NCBI RefSeq assembly: GCF_900302455.1
Contig: NZ_ONZG01000020.1
Location: 1 to 45,344 of the forward strand
Source of the DNA: Falsiruegeria mediterranea M17
Lineage (GTDB): Bacteria > Pseudomonadota > Alphaproteobacteria > Rhodobacterales > Rhodobacteraceae
DNA: 45,344 nucleotides
Reading direction: 5' to 3'
In this document: one piece after another, positions 23,609 through 32,280 of the stretch
Position numbering within the stretch: position 1 is the stretch's first letter
How the letters are laid out: each line of letters starts with the position of its first letter
Notes under the pieces: generated by a model
Seen by the model: only the letters and a program-made list of their open reading frames with translations
The model's database searches: none
Told to the model about the DNA's origin: nothing
Made by a program: the position numbers and the translations under genes

Positions 23609-23837
23609 GTGAAGTTCCAGATGCAGTTGTCACGTCAGAGCGGCTGACCCCCTCGATATTCTGTTTCGGGCTGTAAAGTCCACCACCGAGGTATCAGATC
23701 GGCGGCATTTGCCCCGGTCTGCCCCCGGTCTGCCCCAGGGTTGGCGCGGCTTTTGCCAAACCCTTCGTTACAATGCTTGTGTCTGGGCCGGAGCGGGATA
23801 AAACACTCGGACCCCGTGGCCCAGGCAGGAGACAGAG
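23609..23837. other. Divergent intergenic region between gmd and the GT2 gene
   Basis: It has to contain promoters for both directions, but I cannot fix convincing boxes. A tandem of two 10-11-mers (CCCCGGTCTG, 23711-23731) is present. The GT2 gene has a GGAG ribosome-binding site at its right end. Confidence 0.45.
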
Positions 23838-24791
23838 ATGAGGACATCACAGGCACAGCTGTCTGAAAACGATGGTGTCTGCATCCTTTTGGGCCTGTAT
23901 CAGGGCGCCCGCTTCCTGCAGGAGCAGCTTGACAGTTTTGCGGCGCAAAGCTGGCCGCATTGGTCGTTGATCGTGTCCGATGACGGATCACGCGATCAGG
24001 GCCCCGAAATCGTGGCCGACTTTGCGGCCGCCCATCCGGATCGGCAGATCACCTGCCGGAACGGACCACAGCAGGGATTTGTCCGAAACTTCCAGTCACT
24101 GTTGCAAGCCGTCCCGCCTGACGTGCCTTATGCGGCCCTGTCGGATCAGGATGATGTCTGGTTTCCCGACAAGATCGAACGCGCCCTGACCCAATTGGCG
24201 GCCCTGCCTGCAGAGGTGCCTGCGCTCTATTGTGCCCGGACCCTGATCTGTGACGAGGACCTGACCCCGATGGGGCCGTCCCCGCATTTCCCGCGGACAC
24301 CGGGGTTTCGCAATGCGCTGGTGCAATCCATTGGCGGTGGCAACACCATGGTGCTGAACCGGGCTGCGTTGGATCTGGTTGCAACCTGCATCCACGAGGA
24401 GGCTATCCCGGTGGCACATGACTGGTGGCTCTATCAGGTGGTCAGCGGCTGTGGTGGCACCATTGTGCGCGATCCGGACCCCGTGCTGTCCTACCGGCAG
24501 CACGATCACAACCAGATTGGTGCAAACCTTTCGGCACGGGCGCAGATGGCGCGTCTGGTTGCGCTTTTGGGGGGGCAGTTCCGATCGTGGAGCGCGACCA
24601 ATCTGGCCGCCTTGGCCGGGCTTGAACCGCAGATGACCCCCGACGCCCACAGGGTTCTGCAGCACTTCGCCCAGGCCCGCAGAGGAGGGGTCGTGCGACG
24701 GCTTTCGTCGTTGCGCCAGTCCGGGGTCTATCGGCAAGGGCGACTGGGGGATATCGCCCTGTACATGGCCTGTGTGCTCAACCGGCTTTGA
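23838..24791 (+). CDS. Family 2 glycosyltransferase (rhamnosyltransferase-like)
   Basis: This 317-residue GT-A protein has an N-terminal nucleotide-sugar binding region (CILLGLYQGARFLQEQLDSF, then LIVSDDGSRD at about 44-53) and the acidic motif LSDQDDVWFP (about 101-110). The latter is typical of GT2 enzymes that add rhamnose or related 6-deoxysugars. A His/Asp segment (AHDWWLYQVV) probably holds the catalytic base. It has no membrane segments and acts in the cytoplasm on the growing chain. It is a single plus-strand gene with a GGAG ribosome-binding site, between leftward genes. Donor and acceptor are unknown; a fucosyl or rhamnosyl donor is plausible given the neighbouring gmd-fcl. Confidence 0.88.
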   Translation: MRTSQAQLSENDGVCILLGLYQGARFLQEQLDSFAAQSWPHWSLIVSDDGSRDQGPEIVADFAAAHPDRQITCRNGPQQGFVRNFQSLLQAVPPDVPYAALSDQDDVWFPDKIERALTQLAALPAEVPALYCARTLICDEDLTPMGPSPHFPRTPGFRNALVQSIGGGNTMVLNRAALDLVATCIHEEAIPVAHDWWLYQVVSGCGGTIVRDPDPVLSYRQHDHNQIGANLSARAQMARLVALLGGQFRSWSATNLAALAGLEPQMTPDAHRVLQHFAQARRGGVVRRLSSLRQSGVYRQGRLGDIALYMACVLNRL

Positions 24792-24845
24792 CACCATGAG
24801 CAGGTAAGTGCTGTGCGCCCTTCCCCCAAAAGGCAGGCGCGCGTC

Positions 24846-26186
24846 TCAGCGCAGCTGCGAGATGCTTTGGGCGATGTCTGCGACCACCGATTGCAGCAGG
24901 GCGGAATCCTCGCATTCGCCCATGACCCGGATCAGGGGTTCGGTGCCCGATTTGCGCACCAAGAGCCGGCCTTTTGTGCCCAGACGGGCCTCACCTTCGC
25001 GGATCGCCTCGACCACGATGGGGTTTTCCAGCGGCGCGATGCCTTCGAGAAAGGACACATTTTCCAGGATCTGCGGCACGGTTTCAAACACGCGGGTCAG
25101 TTCGCTGGCCGGACGCCCGCTTTCCTGTAGCAGGGACAGGACTTGCAAGGCCGCAACCAGACCATCCCCGGTGGTGGCATAATCGGTCATGACGATATGA
25201 CCCGATTGCTCACCGCCCAGATTGTAGCCGTTCTTGCGCATGACCTCGACCACATAGCGATCACCCACCGGCGTGCGCTGCAGCTTGATCCCCCGGTCCG
25301 TCATGTGGCGTTCCAGCCCCAGGTTCGACATCACCGTGGCCACCAGGGTGTTGTGGCGCAGCTTCTGGGCTGCGGCCCATTTTTCGGCCAGCAGAGCCAT
25401 CAGCTGGTCCCCATCCACCACCGCACCGGTTTCGTCGATGATCACGATGCGATCCGCATCTCCGTCCAGGCAGATCCCGATATCGGCCTTGTTTTCCAGC
25501 ACCGCAATGGCCGCCAGATCAGGTTGGGTCGATCCGCACCCTGCGTTGATGTTGTATCCGTTTGGATTGATCCCCATCGGGATCACCTCGGCGCCCAGTT
25601 CCCACAACACGGTGGGGGCCACCCGATAGGCGGCACCATTGGCGCAATCCAACACCACTTTGAGCCCCGTCAGCCGGCCGCGATCGGCAACGGTTGTCTT
25701 GGCATATTCCACATATCGCCCGCCCGCGTCGTTGAGACGATCGACCCGGCCGATTTTCAATGCATCGACGGGCGGAATGGCCTGCTGCATCAGGGCCTCG
25801 ATTTCGGCCTCGGCAGCATCGTCGAGCTTGTATCCGTCAGGACCGAAGAATTTGATCCCGTTGTCATAATGCGGGTTGTGCGAGGCGGAAATCATCACCC
25901 CGAGATCGGCTTGCATCGAATGGGTCAGCCGCCCGACCGCCGGGGTCGGAATGGGCCCCAGTGCAAACACATCCATCCCCGCTGCGGTAAATCCCGCAGC
26001 CAGGGCATTTTCCAGCATGTAGCAGGATCGGCGTGTGTCCTTGCCGATCACCACCCGGTGGCGCTGTTTGTCCCGGTTGAAATATTGCCCGACGGCCGAG
26101 GCCAGGCTGACAACAGTGGGAACAACCAGAGGGTAGCTGTTTGCACGCCCCCTTACGCCGTCTGTTCCAAAAAGTTTTCGCGTCAT
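24846..26186 (-). CDS. glmM: Phosphoglucosamine mutase
   Basis: This 446-residue enzyme interconverts glucosamine-6-phosphate and glucosamine-1-phosphate on the way to UDP-GlcNAc. All signatures are present: N-terminal LFGTDGVRGRAN, the phosphoserine loop MISASHNP with catalytic S102, the metal loop DGDADR (about 240-245), the sugar loop GGEQSGH (about 323) and the phosphate loop RKSGTEPLIRVMGE (about 405). It is the last gene of the leftward glycosyltransferase operon, starting inside the preceding methyltransferase stop (ATGA). GlmM is essential and normally chromosomal next to folP/ftsH, so this is probably a dedicated second copy feeding wecB and wecC, unless this replicon is the chromosome. 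Confidence 0.93.
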   Translation of the reverse strand: MTRKLFGTDGVRGRANSYPLVVPTVVSLASAVGQYFNRDKQRHRVVIGKDTRRSCYMLENALAAGFTAAGMDVFALGPIPTPAVGRLTHSMQADLGVMISASHNPHYDNGIKFFGPDGYKLDDAAEAEIEALMQQAIPPVDALKIGRVDRLNDAGGRYVEYAKTTVADRGRLTGLKVVLDCANGAAYRVAPTVLWELGAEVIPMGINPNGYNINAGCGSTQPDLAAIAVLENKADIGICLDGDADRIVIIDETGAVVDGDQLMALLAEKWAAAQKLRHNTLVATVMSNLGLERHMTDRGIKLQRTPVGDRYVVEVMRKNGYNLGGEQSGHIVMTDYATTGDGLVAALQVLSLLQESGRPASELTRVFETVPQILENVSFLEGIAPLENPIVVEAIREGEARLGTKGRLLVRKSGTEPLIRVMGECEDSALLQSVVADIAQSISQLR

Positions 26187-26941
26187 ATCTTTGGTTTTCT
26201 AGCAATAATGGTCAAATTTTCCTGAGGCCCGGAAATTGCGATATTGCGCATTTTCATCCCAAGGGCGCGGGCCTCTTGGTCATTTGTAACATAAAGTCCC
26301 TCGGGAATGGCAGGGCGAACCGGTGCGGCGCTGGCATAGACAACTTCCAGGCCAAGGGTGGTCAGGATTTCCTGAATGATCGGGGCGCTGATATAGACCA
26401 CCAGATTGGTCACGAAATCCGCATGATCTGTCTTGCCCAGACCTTCGAGATAGGCTGCGGCAAACTCACGGGGCATATAGGCGGGCCAAGGCGCCAGCGC
26501 GTGACCTTCCCACAGGTTGCGCACATCTTCGGCGTGAATGTGCAGGGTCCCACCGGGTTTCAGGACACGGGCGATTTCGCGCAGAGAGGTCTGCGGATCG
26601 GGGACATGCTCGAACACGAACCAGGAATAGATGCCGTCAAAATGGTTCGACGGATAGGGCATCAACCGCCCGGGATAGAGATAGAATCGATCACGCCACT
26701 GCGGAAAATTGCGTTCGGTGATGTTGTCGAACTGGCGCTCACGCTCTTCATCGACCTCAATCCCCCAGGCATCCAGCCCGTCCTGCAAGGCGCCAAGGAC
26801 AAAGCCCCCCGCCCCACAGCCGAAATCCAGGACCCGCCCGGTCTGCGGCGCGCCAAAATACTTGCGATGCTGCACCTGGTAACGGGTATAACGCTCCTGG
26901 CCTTTATTGAGAATTTTGGCCTGAAACTTGGTCGGAGCCAT
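26183..26941 (-). CDS. Class I SAM-dependent methyltransferase
   Basis: This 252-residue methyltransferase has motif I VLDFGCGAGGF (about 38-48), the acidic end of strand 2 (GIEVDEE), and the post-motif region FVFEHVPDPQTSLREIARVL followed by KPGGTLHIH. These are typical of the Methyltransf_11/12 families that modify sugars or small molecules. ATG 26941 has AGGAA about 8 nt upstream. It is in the glycosyltransferase operon and overlaps glmM by 4 nt. Methylation of the polysaccharide chain (or chain-end capping) is the likely role; the acceptor is not determinable from sequence. Confidence 0.85.
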   Translation of the reverse strand: MAPTKFQAKILNKGQERYTRYQVQHRKYFGAPQTGRVLDFGCGAGGFVLGALQDGLDAWGIEVDEERERQFDNITERNFPQWRDRFYLYPGRLMPYPSNHFDGIYSWFVFEHVPDPQTSLREIARVLKPGGTLHIHAEDVRNLWEGHALAPWPAYMPREFAAAYLEGLGKTDHADFVTNLVVYISAPIIQEILTTLGLEVVYASAAPVRPAIPEGLYVTNDQEARALGMKMRNIAISGPQENLTIIARKPKI

Positions 26942-27009
26942 CACTTATTTCCTTTCCAATACGATCAAAGCGCTCGAGCGAGCGAAAGTACGACGTGCGG
27001 TCCACAGCC

Positions 27010-27666
27010 TCAGCTGTTGTCGGCCTCATGCACCAACATCACGTCGTTGTACATCATTGGTTCCAGCGCTAGATAGCGGAACCGCCAAGGGTTTTCCAAA
27101 CAGAATTCATGCACGGCCCGGGCAACCCCACAGTGATACATGGTGACGGCCGACCAGGTCGTATAGGAATGAAAAATCATCGCGCCGCCGGGTTTGATCT
27201 TGGGCAGGATGCGTTCGATATCCGCCTTGACCGCGTCATAGGCGTGATCGCCGTTGATGTAGAACACATCGAAATGCGCATCAGGCAGCCGGGACAGCGT
27301 GTCGCCGACACCCCCGACATGGGGTTTGAGGCGGCATTCCTCCGAGGCCAGTTCGGCACGGATGTCCGGGTTGACCATGCGAGACAGATCTTCGTCGAAC
27401 AAGTGCAACATGGCAGGCTTGCTGCGATAGAGGATCTGTGCCGCCAGATCGCCGGTGGCAACGCCCAGCAGTCCCAGGGTCTGATCGGGTTCCAACTTGT
27501 CGAGCAGGGCAAGCCGCCCCGGCAGCACCTGACACTCTTCCAGGATATGTGCCGGCAATTCCGGAGCAGGGTTGTGATAACGCCCCTTTGCAGCCCGGAA
27601 CTGGCGTAGAACCTGTGACAACTCTCTGCGCTTGCGCTCTACCTGTTCAAAAGTGACTTTCTTCAC
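27010..27666 (-). CDS. Methyltransferase-like protein of the Methyltransf_24 type
   Basis: This 218-residue protein has a Rossmann-type core. The strand and turn LGLLGVATGDLAAQIL replaces the usual glycine motif I. The motif FDVFYINGDHAYDAVKADIE, followed by a PGGAMIFHSY strand, is characteristic of the Methyltransf_24-like group found in polysaccharide and cephalosporin-hydroxylase-type clusters. It may methylate the glycan or a lipid or terminal group. It is in the same leftward operon, 16 nt after the double glycosyltransferase gene. The SAM-binding loop deviates from the classical form, so activity is likely but not assured. Confidence 0.78.
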   Translation of the reverse strand: MKKVTFEQVERKRRELSQVLRQFRAAKGRYHNPAPELPAHILEECQVLPGRLALLDKLEPDQTLGLLGVATGDLAAQILYRSKPAMLHLFDEDLSRMVNPDIRAELASEECRLKPHVGGVGDTLSRLPDAHFDVFYINGDHAYDAVKADIERILPKIKPGGAMIFHSYTTWSAVTMYHCGVARAVHEFCLENPWRFRYLALEPMMYNDVMLVHEADNS

Positions 27667-27682
27667 CCCTATTCCCTCTCGG

Positions 27683-29824
27683 TTATAACTTCATGAAATT
27701 CTGTGCAAAATTTTCAACATCATGACAGGCCACGCTGGAGGCCAGAGTCTCGCGGGTCTGCCCTGTTTCCGGATCATCGGCAAATGCGATCACGGCGGGA
27801 ATGGCCTTGGCCATATCTGCATAAACATGTGGATCGAACAGGGACCTGGCCCCGGGCCAGTCATGTACGACTGGCAAGCACCCAGAGGCCAAACCCTCGA
27901 TCACCGAGGTATGGCATCCTTCGCTGTCAGAGCTGGACAGGATCACGCCAATCCCGCGATACCATTCCTCCATGTCCTGGCCGGCCGGATCGAACCGGAT
28001 GCTGGAGGCCAGATCCGGGTCGGTGAAAATGCGTTGGAACGTTTCCTCGAATTTTGCACGGGTGTCATCCTGGCGATCCCAGACCCATTGGATCTCCCAT
28101 GGCATGGAACTGCGCACGGCCAGCTGAAACCGCGAGTCGCGCTGGCGCAGGGCCTTGAAGAAATCAATGGCCCGATCAAACCGCTTATGTTCGAACGGGT
28201 TGATACCCACCAGCCCCAGAGTAAAGCGCGCCTCGGGCAGTTTCGGGCGCTGCAGCCCGTGCCAGTCGATATATTGCGGCATGACGTGAACACGCTCGGG
28301 CGCGATCCCATAGCGTTCGATCGCCCGGTCGCGGAACCAATCCGAGACGACGATCAGGGCATCCACATTGTCCCACTGCACCAGGGCGGGGAATTCCCGG
28401 AACGCCTCAAAGCGGTGCAGCCGTACGATCAACCGGGTGCCAGGGCGTTTGTTGTTGGAATGCCAGACCGCGTTCTGACAGCACCATTCGCACAGTACCG
28501 TGTCCACATCGTCTGGCACATGCGGGCGGTTCAGCGGCTTGATCGTGCTCTTCCAGGTCTCCCAGGTGATCTCGACATTGCTGTCCCCGCGGACGCGGTC
28601 CAGGAACTGGCGCAGGAACTTGCGTTCATGGGTGGCGATCATGATCTTGCGCGGCGTATCGGTCAGCACAGGCGCATTGGCAAGATAGCCACGGATGGCA
28701 TGACTGAGGCTGTCGGACAGGCTTTCGGCCGAGAATTGCCGGGCAATCTCGGCGATCCGCTCCTGTGCCCGAGCATAGTCGGCGCTGTCCGTATTGCGCA
28801 GAAAGCCCAGAACCTTGGGGGCGATCTCATCTTGGGCGATATCGACCAGATAAGGATAGTCGTCGCCAAACAGAGCACGGTTCAGGGCGTTGTCGTTCAG
28901 GATCGGTGGCACGCCCAGGGTGCAGAATTCGACAATCTTGGTCGAAATCTCGATCACATCGTCATAGCGGTCATGACGCAGGCAATAGGCCAGGCTGGCC
29001 TGCCGCATCAGATCCTTGGCCTCGGCGTGGGGGATATTCGACAGCAGCGATATCCCCGGCAGCGCCCCGTCGGCCAGACGGGCGCGGAAGCTGTCCATCA
29101 CCTTGAAGAACGGGCGATAGCGGGGACGGTGCGTGTCCTTGCCGGCAATCCACTGCACGTTCAGCTGCGGATCTTCGGCGACCTCTTCGCAGAGGTCGAT
29201 CAACCAGTCGAGCCCATAGTGCAAGTCGATCTTGCCCGAGTAGCACAGGGTTGCCGGACCCTCCCAGGCCTGCGGGGCAGTGTCGGGCTGGAACACGATG
29301 GGCGGCACCACATGGACAACATATGCCGGGTAATCCAGCAGGGCTTCCATGGCGTGTTTGGCGGTGTCGCTCTGCACCACGACCCGAGTGCGGGTGGCGC
29401 GCGCCAGGCGCACCCATTCCGGTTCCGGCGCGCCGAGATCAGGAATGGCACTGGGGGCATAGGCCACGATCCGGTCCCGCAGTTCGGGCGTGTTCAGCAA
29501 CCGGGTCAGATAGTCGGCACCGCGCACAAAAATACGATCGTAGGGCCCGGTTTGCGCCTCCCAGGCGCGCATCACATCAACAACGGTCTCGGGACGCAGC
29601 TGCGCGTCGGCAATGCCGGCGGTTTCCAGCAGAACGTCGGCGCTGTAGACCCGGATCGTGTCCGGCAATTCCTGGGCCAGAACCCGATTGTCCAACCGAT
29701 GCGTCAGAACCAGGTCAATCGTCAGGTCAGGCTGCAGAGCCAGCAGCTTGCACACATTCAGCAGCCAGATCGTGGATCCGTCTATCAGATTGAAATTCTG
29801 CTCGGCGAGAATCGCGACCCTCAT
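27683..29824 (-). CDS. Two-domain GT4-like glycosyltransferase
   Basis: This 713-residue protein is built of two GT-B/GT4-like units. The first (about 1-390) has N-terminal AILAEQNFNLIDGSTIWLLN and a core with LCYSGKIDLHYGLDWLIDL. The second (about 393-713) has a weaker N-terminal half and the canonical C-terminal motif SDSEGCHTSVIEGLASGC with the two glutamates of the E-x7-E pattern, then PVVHDWPGA. In the first unit the equivalent region (DVIEISTKIVEFCTLGVPP) is also E-rich. It may therefore add two sugars in succession. Its start overlaps the preceding glycosyltransferase stop (ATGA). No membrane segments are seen. Confidence 0.85.
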   Translation of the reverse strand: MRVAILAEQNFNLIDGSTIWLLNVCKLLALQPDLTIDLVLTHRLDNRVLAQELPDTIRVYSADVLLETAGIADAQLRPETVVDVMRAWEAQTGPYDRIFVRGADYLTRLLNTPELRDRIVAYAPSAIPDLGAPEPEWVRLARATRTRVVVQSDTAKHAMEALLDYPAYVVHVVPPIVFQPDTAPQAWEGPATLCYSGKIDLHYGLDWLIDLCEEVAEDPQLNVQWIAGKDTHRPRYRPFFKVMDSFRARLADGALPGISLLSNIPHAEAKDLMRQASLAYCLRHDRYDDVIEISTKIVEFCTLGVPPILNDNALNRALFGDDYPYLVDIAQDEIAPKVLGFLRNTDSADYARAQERIAEIARQFSAESLSDSLSHAIRGYLANAPVLTDTPRKIMIATHERKFLRQFLDRVRGDSNVEITWETWKSTIKPLNRPHVPDDVDTVLCEWCCQNAVWHSNNKRPGTRLIVRLHRFEAFREFPALVQWDNVDALIVVSDWFRDRAIERYGIAPERVHVMPQYIDWHGLQRPKLPEARFTLGLVGINPFEHKRFDRAIDFFKALRQRDSRFQLAVRSSMPWEIQWVWDRQDDTRAKFEETFQRIFTDPDLASSIRFDPAGQDMEEWYRGIGVILSSSDSEGCHTSVIEGLASGCLPVVHDWPGARSLFDPHVYADMAKAIPAVIAFADDPETGQTRETLASSVACHDVENFAQNFMKL

Positions 29825-31602
29825 GCGCTTGCTTCCTGTCGTTGTGCGTCCTGATCGGCCTCAGCCTGTTGCAGCATCGGTTGCGATGGCTGAATTTCCT
29901 CGAAAACGTCGGCAACGGTCCGGAACAGAGGCGCCCTGGAGCGCAACACCGGGCCAATCACCTGCAACCGCCATCCTTGATCCAATGCAATGCGGCAGGC
30001 ATCCATGATCTGGCGATTGAGGCGCATGTTTGCGATCGACCACAGGCCCGACCACTCGCCGGGATCCTCCTGCAGACCGGCCCAGTCGATGATGAAACAG
30101 CCCACATCGCCAAGCGCCAGCTCCGAGAGCAGATTGGCGCGGGTCAAGCGGGTGATCTGTGTGTCCTCGGACAGATGCGCACAGGGGCCGATCGCCGCAA
30201 CAGGATCGGCGCCGGTGTTGCCGCGCAGTGCAACCCGCGGCAGGATATGGGCATCAAACCGGGCTTTGGGCGCTTCGGCATCACCGGCATGGGGCGAAGC
30301 AGTCGAGCCGAAGATATCAGACAGGGGCTTGGCGGCCTGTTCGGCCTGCTGCAACGCCCGGACCATCGGATCCACCCGCTTGTCCCAGTAGACCTCGGGT
30401 TTCAGAGTGTTCAGCACCGCAAGGTGGCCGCCATGTTCCAACGTGTGGCGCACCATCCGAGCCAGTTCGGGGATGTTGCCCTCGGGAAAGATCGAGGCAT
30501 GGATGTCCGGCGCCATCTCGACCAGCGGGGCCAGATCGCTGAGGAACATCGGCACGCCATAGGCCGCGGCGGTATACGGTTTGAGCGCGGGCACCAGATC
30601 CGTAACCGGCGTGCTGTGCCGGGGCATGATCATTGCATCCATCAGGCTGTAATAGGGGCCGACCTGGCTCTGCTCGACCTGTGCGATCAAATGCACCGCA
30701 TCCCGCAGCCCGAGCCGTTCGATTTCAGCCCGCAGTTCCTGTTCGGCCTTGCTGACATGCGAGGTGCCGACCAACCCCTTGGGCGCGCCGGATCCAACGA
30801 CCATGAGATCCACGTCCAGTCCATCTTTGCGCAAGGTCGACACCAGACGCAAAAGATCCTGTGTGCCCTCGTAGTCCTTGAGCGAGCCGACATATCCCAG
30901 CAGATACCGGGACGTGCAGCCGATGTCCTTGCGGTCAAGCCGGACGCGGGTCGGATTGGGGCGCGACACCCCGTTGGGCACCAGCAGGATCTTGTTGCGG
31001 TCCACCCCGCGGGCCACCAACTCGTCCCGCATCGCACCGCTCAGGGTAAAGACCAGCTTGGCGGCCTTGGCGATCTGCAACTCGTTCGTACGGTCCCGCT
31101 GATATTCCTCGCTGTCCTCGTAGCCAGGATTGCAGGTCGCATGGGTCATCTCCCAAAACCCGCGCTGTTCATAATGGAACGCCGCCCCAAACCGGCGGGC
31201 TGCATATTGTGCGGGCTCTGCGTTTTCCCAGTTCGACACCGCGATGACCGCATTGGGGCGAAAGATTTCAAAGGCCTCCAACAGGGTGCGTTCGGCCTGA
31301 CGCAGACGCGCGCGGCGGTTCATACCGACCTGTTTGTCACTGGGGAGGAACACATAGCGCACCCCATCTATAACCTGCTCTGGGGCGACCTTCTGGTCCG
31401 AGGGAAAATCGTCTGCATCCCAGGGGTGGCCGGGACGATTGAACACGATCACATCGTGGCCACGCTTGACCAGGGCGCGCGCGATTTCATGGGTGCGCAC
31501 GGCATAGCCGTCACTGCTGTAGGGATAGCTGTGGTTCACGACATATGCGACACGACGCGGTAGTCGCCAGCCCTGCACAGATGAAGACGGGGATTGAGAC
31601 AT
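29821..31602 (-). CDS. GT4-family glycosyltransferase with extra C-terminal domain
   Basis: This 593-residue GT-B protein has an N-terminal half with RVAYVVNHSYPYSSDGYAVR, a central ILLVPNGVSRPN linker and a C-terminal donor half with YVGSLKDYEGTQDLL. It ends its GT region near residue 400. A further ~150 residues (about 440-593) with IGPCAHLSEDTQITRLTRAN form an unassigned domain. ATG 31602 is preferred over TTG 31608 because ATG starts 3 nt after the previous gene's stop. It probably transfers a hexose or deoxyhexose to the chain. Confidence 0.85.
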   Translation of the reverse strand: MSQSPSSSVQGWRLPRRVAYVVNHSYPYSSDGYAVRTHEIARALVKRGHDVIVFNRPGHPWDADDFPSDQKVAPEQVIDGVRYVFLPSDKQVGMNRRARLRQAERTLLEAFEIFRPNAVIAVSNWENAEPAQYAARRFGAAFHYEQRGFWEMTHATCNPGYEDSEEYQRDRTNELQIAKAAKLVFTLSGAMRDELVARGVDRNKILLVPNGVSRPNPTRVRLDRKDIGCTSRYLLGYVGSLKDYEGTQDLLRLVSTLRKDGLDVDLMVVGSGAPKGLVGTSHVSKAEQELRAEIERLGLRDAVHLIAQVEQSQVGPYYSLMDAMIMPRHSTPVTDLVPALKPYTAAAYGVPMFLSDLAPLVEMAPDIHASIFPEGNIPELARMVRHTLEHGGHLAVLNTLKPEVYWDKRVDPMVRALQQAEQAAKPLSDIFGSTASPHAGDAEAPKARFDAHILPRVALRGNTGADPVAAIGPCAHLSEDTQITRLTRANLLSELALGDVGCFIIDWAGLQEDPGEWSGLWSIANMRLNRQIMDACRIALDQGWRLQVIGPVLRSRAPLFRTVADVFEEIQPSQPMLQQAEADQDAQRQEASA

Positions 31603-31604
31603 GA

Positions 31605-32129
31605 TCAAACGTTTCTTTTGTCCTGGGCGGGGTCCGGGATGACCGGCATGTTCGGCCGGATGGAGCGTTTCTCGTTAAACCCGGCAATCATGTAGTGAAA
31701 GAGCGGGTTCATCTTGTTGTCTCGGATATCCGGATAGAGTGTGAGGTAATGCTCGGTGTCGAAATACGGCCCGGGATTGCGCAGATCGCTGGCGCCGTTG
31801 AGCAGATAGTGCAGCGCGGGATCCATGCCTGCGGTGCGCACATCTTCATAGGTCTTGAGATACCAGACGGCATCGAACAATTCGCTTTGGCGGATGATAT
31901 CCAGACAATGGCGCTGCCGCAGGCGCTTGCTGATGCGCATCAGGATTCGAACCAGAAGTGAGGGGCGCGGCGGACGGGTCAGCATCAGCGGCTGTGTTGC
32001 GCGCAACTCCTGCAGCTCGCGTTCCAGTTCGGATCTGGACAAATAGAGCCTTTCAAGTTGTCTTTGCAAAACACGGACAGCTTCAGGAAGTTGGGCAAAA
32101 CCGGCATTCTGCCCCGAAATTCCAGTCAT
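31605..32129 (-). CDS. Small coiled-coil protein with two WY..YPD..HY modules
   Basis: This 174-residue protein has no enzyme domain. A coiled-coil-like helix (about 15-45, LQRQLERLYLSRSELERELQ) is followed by a basic segment and two copies of a ~36-residue module: FDAVWYLKTYEDV...HYLLNG (85-120) and FDTEHYLTLYPDI...HYMIAG (123-157). The same module occurs in the GT2-GT4 fusion (32281) and in the RgpF-family protein (36461). The frame is open upstream to 32234, but ATG 32129 gives a sensible start. It heads the leftward glycosyltransferase operon. I infer a scaffold or adaptor that gathers module-bearing enzymes; no function is proven. Confidence 0.75.
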   Translation of the reverse strand: MTGISGQNAGFAQLPEAVRVLQRQLERLYLSRSELERELQELRATQPLMLTRPPRPSLLVRILMRISKRLRQRHCLDIIRQSELFDAVWYLKTYEDVRTAGMDPALHYLLNGASDLRNPGPYFDTEHYLTLYPDIRDNKMNPLFHYMIAGFNEKRSIRPNMPVIPDPAQDKRNV

Positions 32130-32280
32130 TATCTTCAATCCCAAAAAAACGTCAAACGGATGGCGCCAAATACAGACGTGCACTAAATGACCTTGATTTT
32201 TTCCTTTGTAAAGTGACACTCTTACCCGGGTCAATTCTGCGGTGCCCCCTGCCCGACCGCTTCGTCTGTTTTATCTTCCC

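Noticed and set aside
25143-26225. 360-codon plus-strand open frame
   Set aside because: Antisense to glmM, which has every family signature.
27722-29854. 710-codon plus-strand open frame
   Set aside because: It is antisense to the two-domain glycosyltransferase gene, rich in Gly, His, Arg and Gln, without family motifs or ribosome-binding site. Long antisense frames are expected in GC-rich coding DNA.
29842-31563. 573-codon plus-strand open frame
   Set aside because: Antisense shadow of the GT4 gene at 29821-31602, with no recognisable domain.
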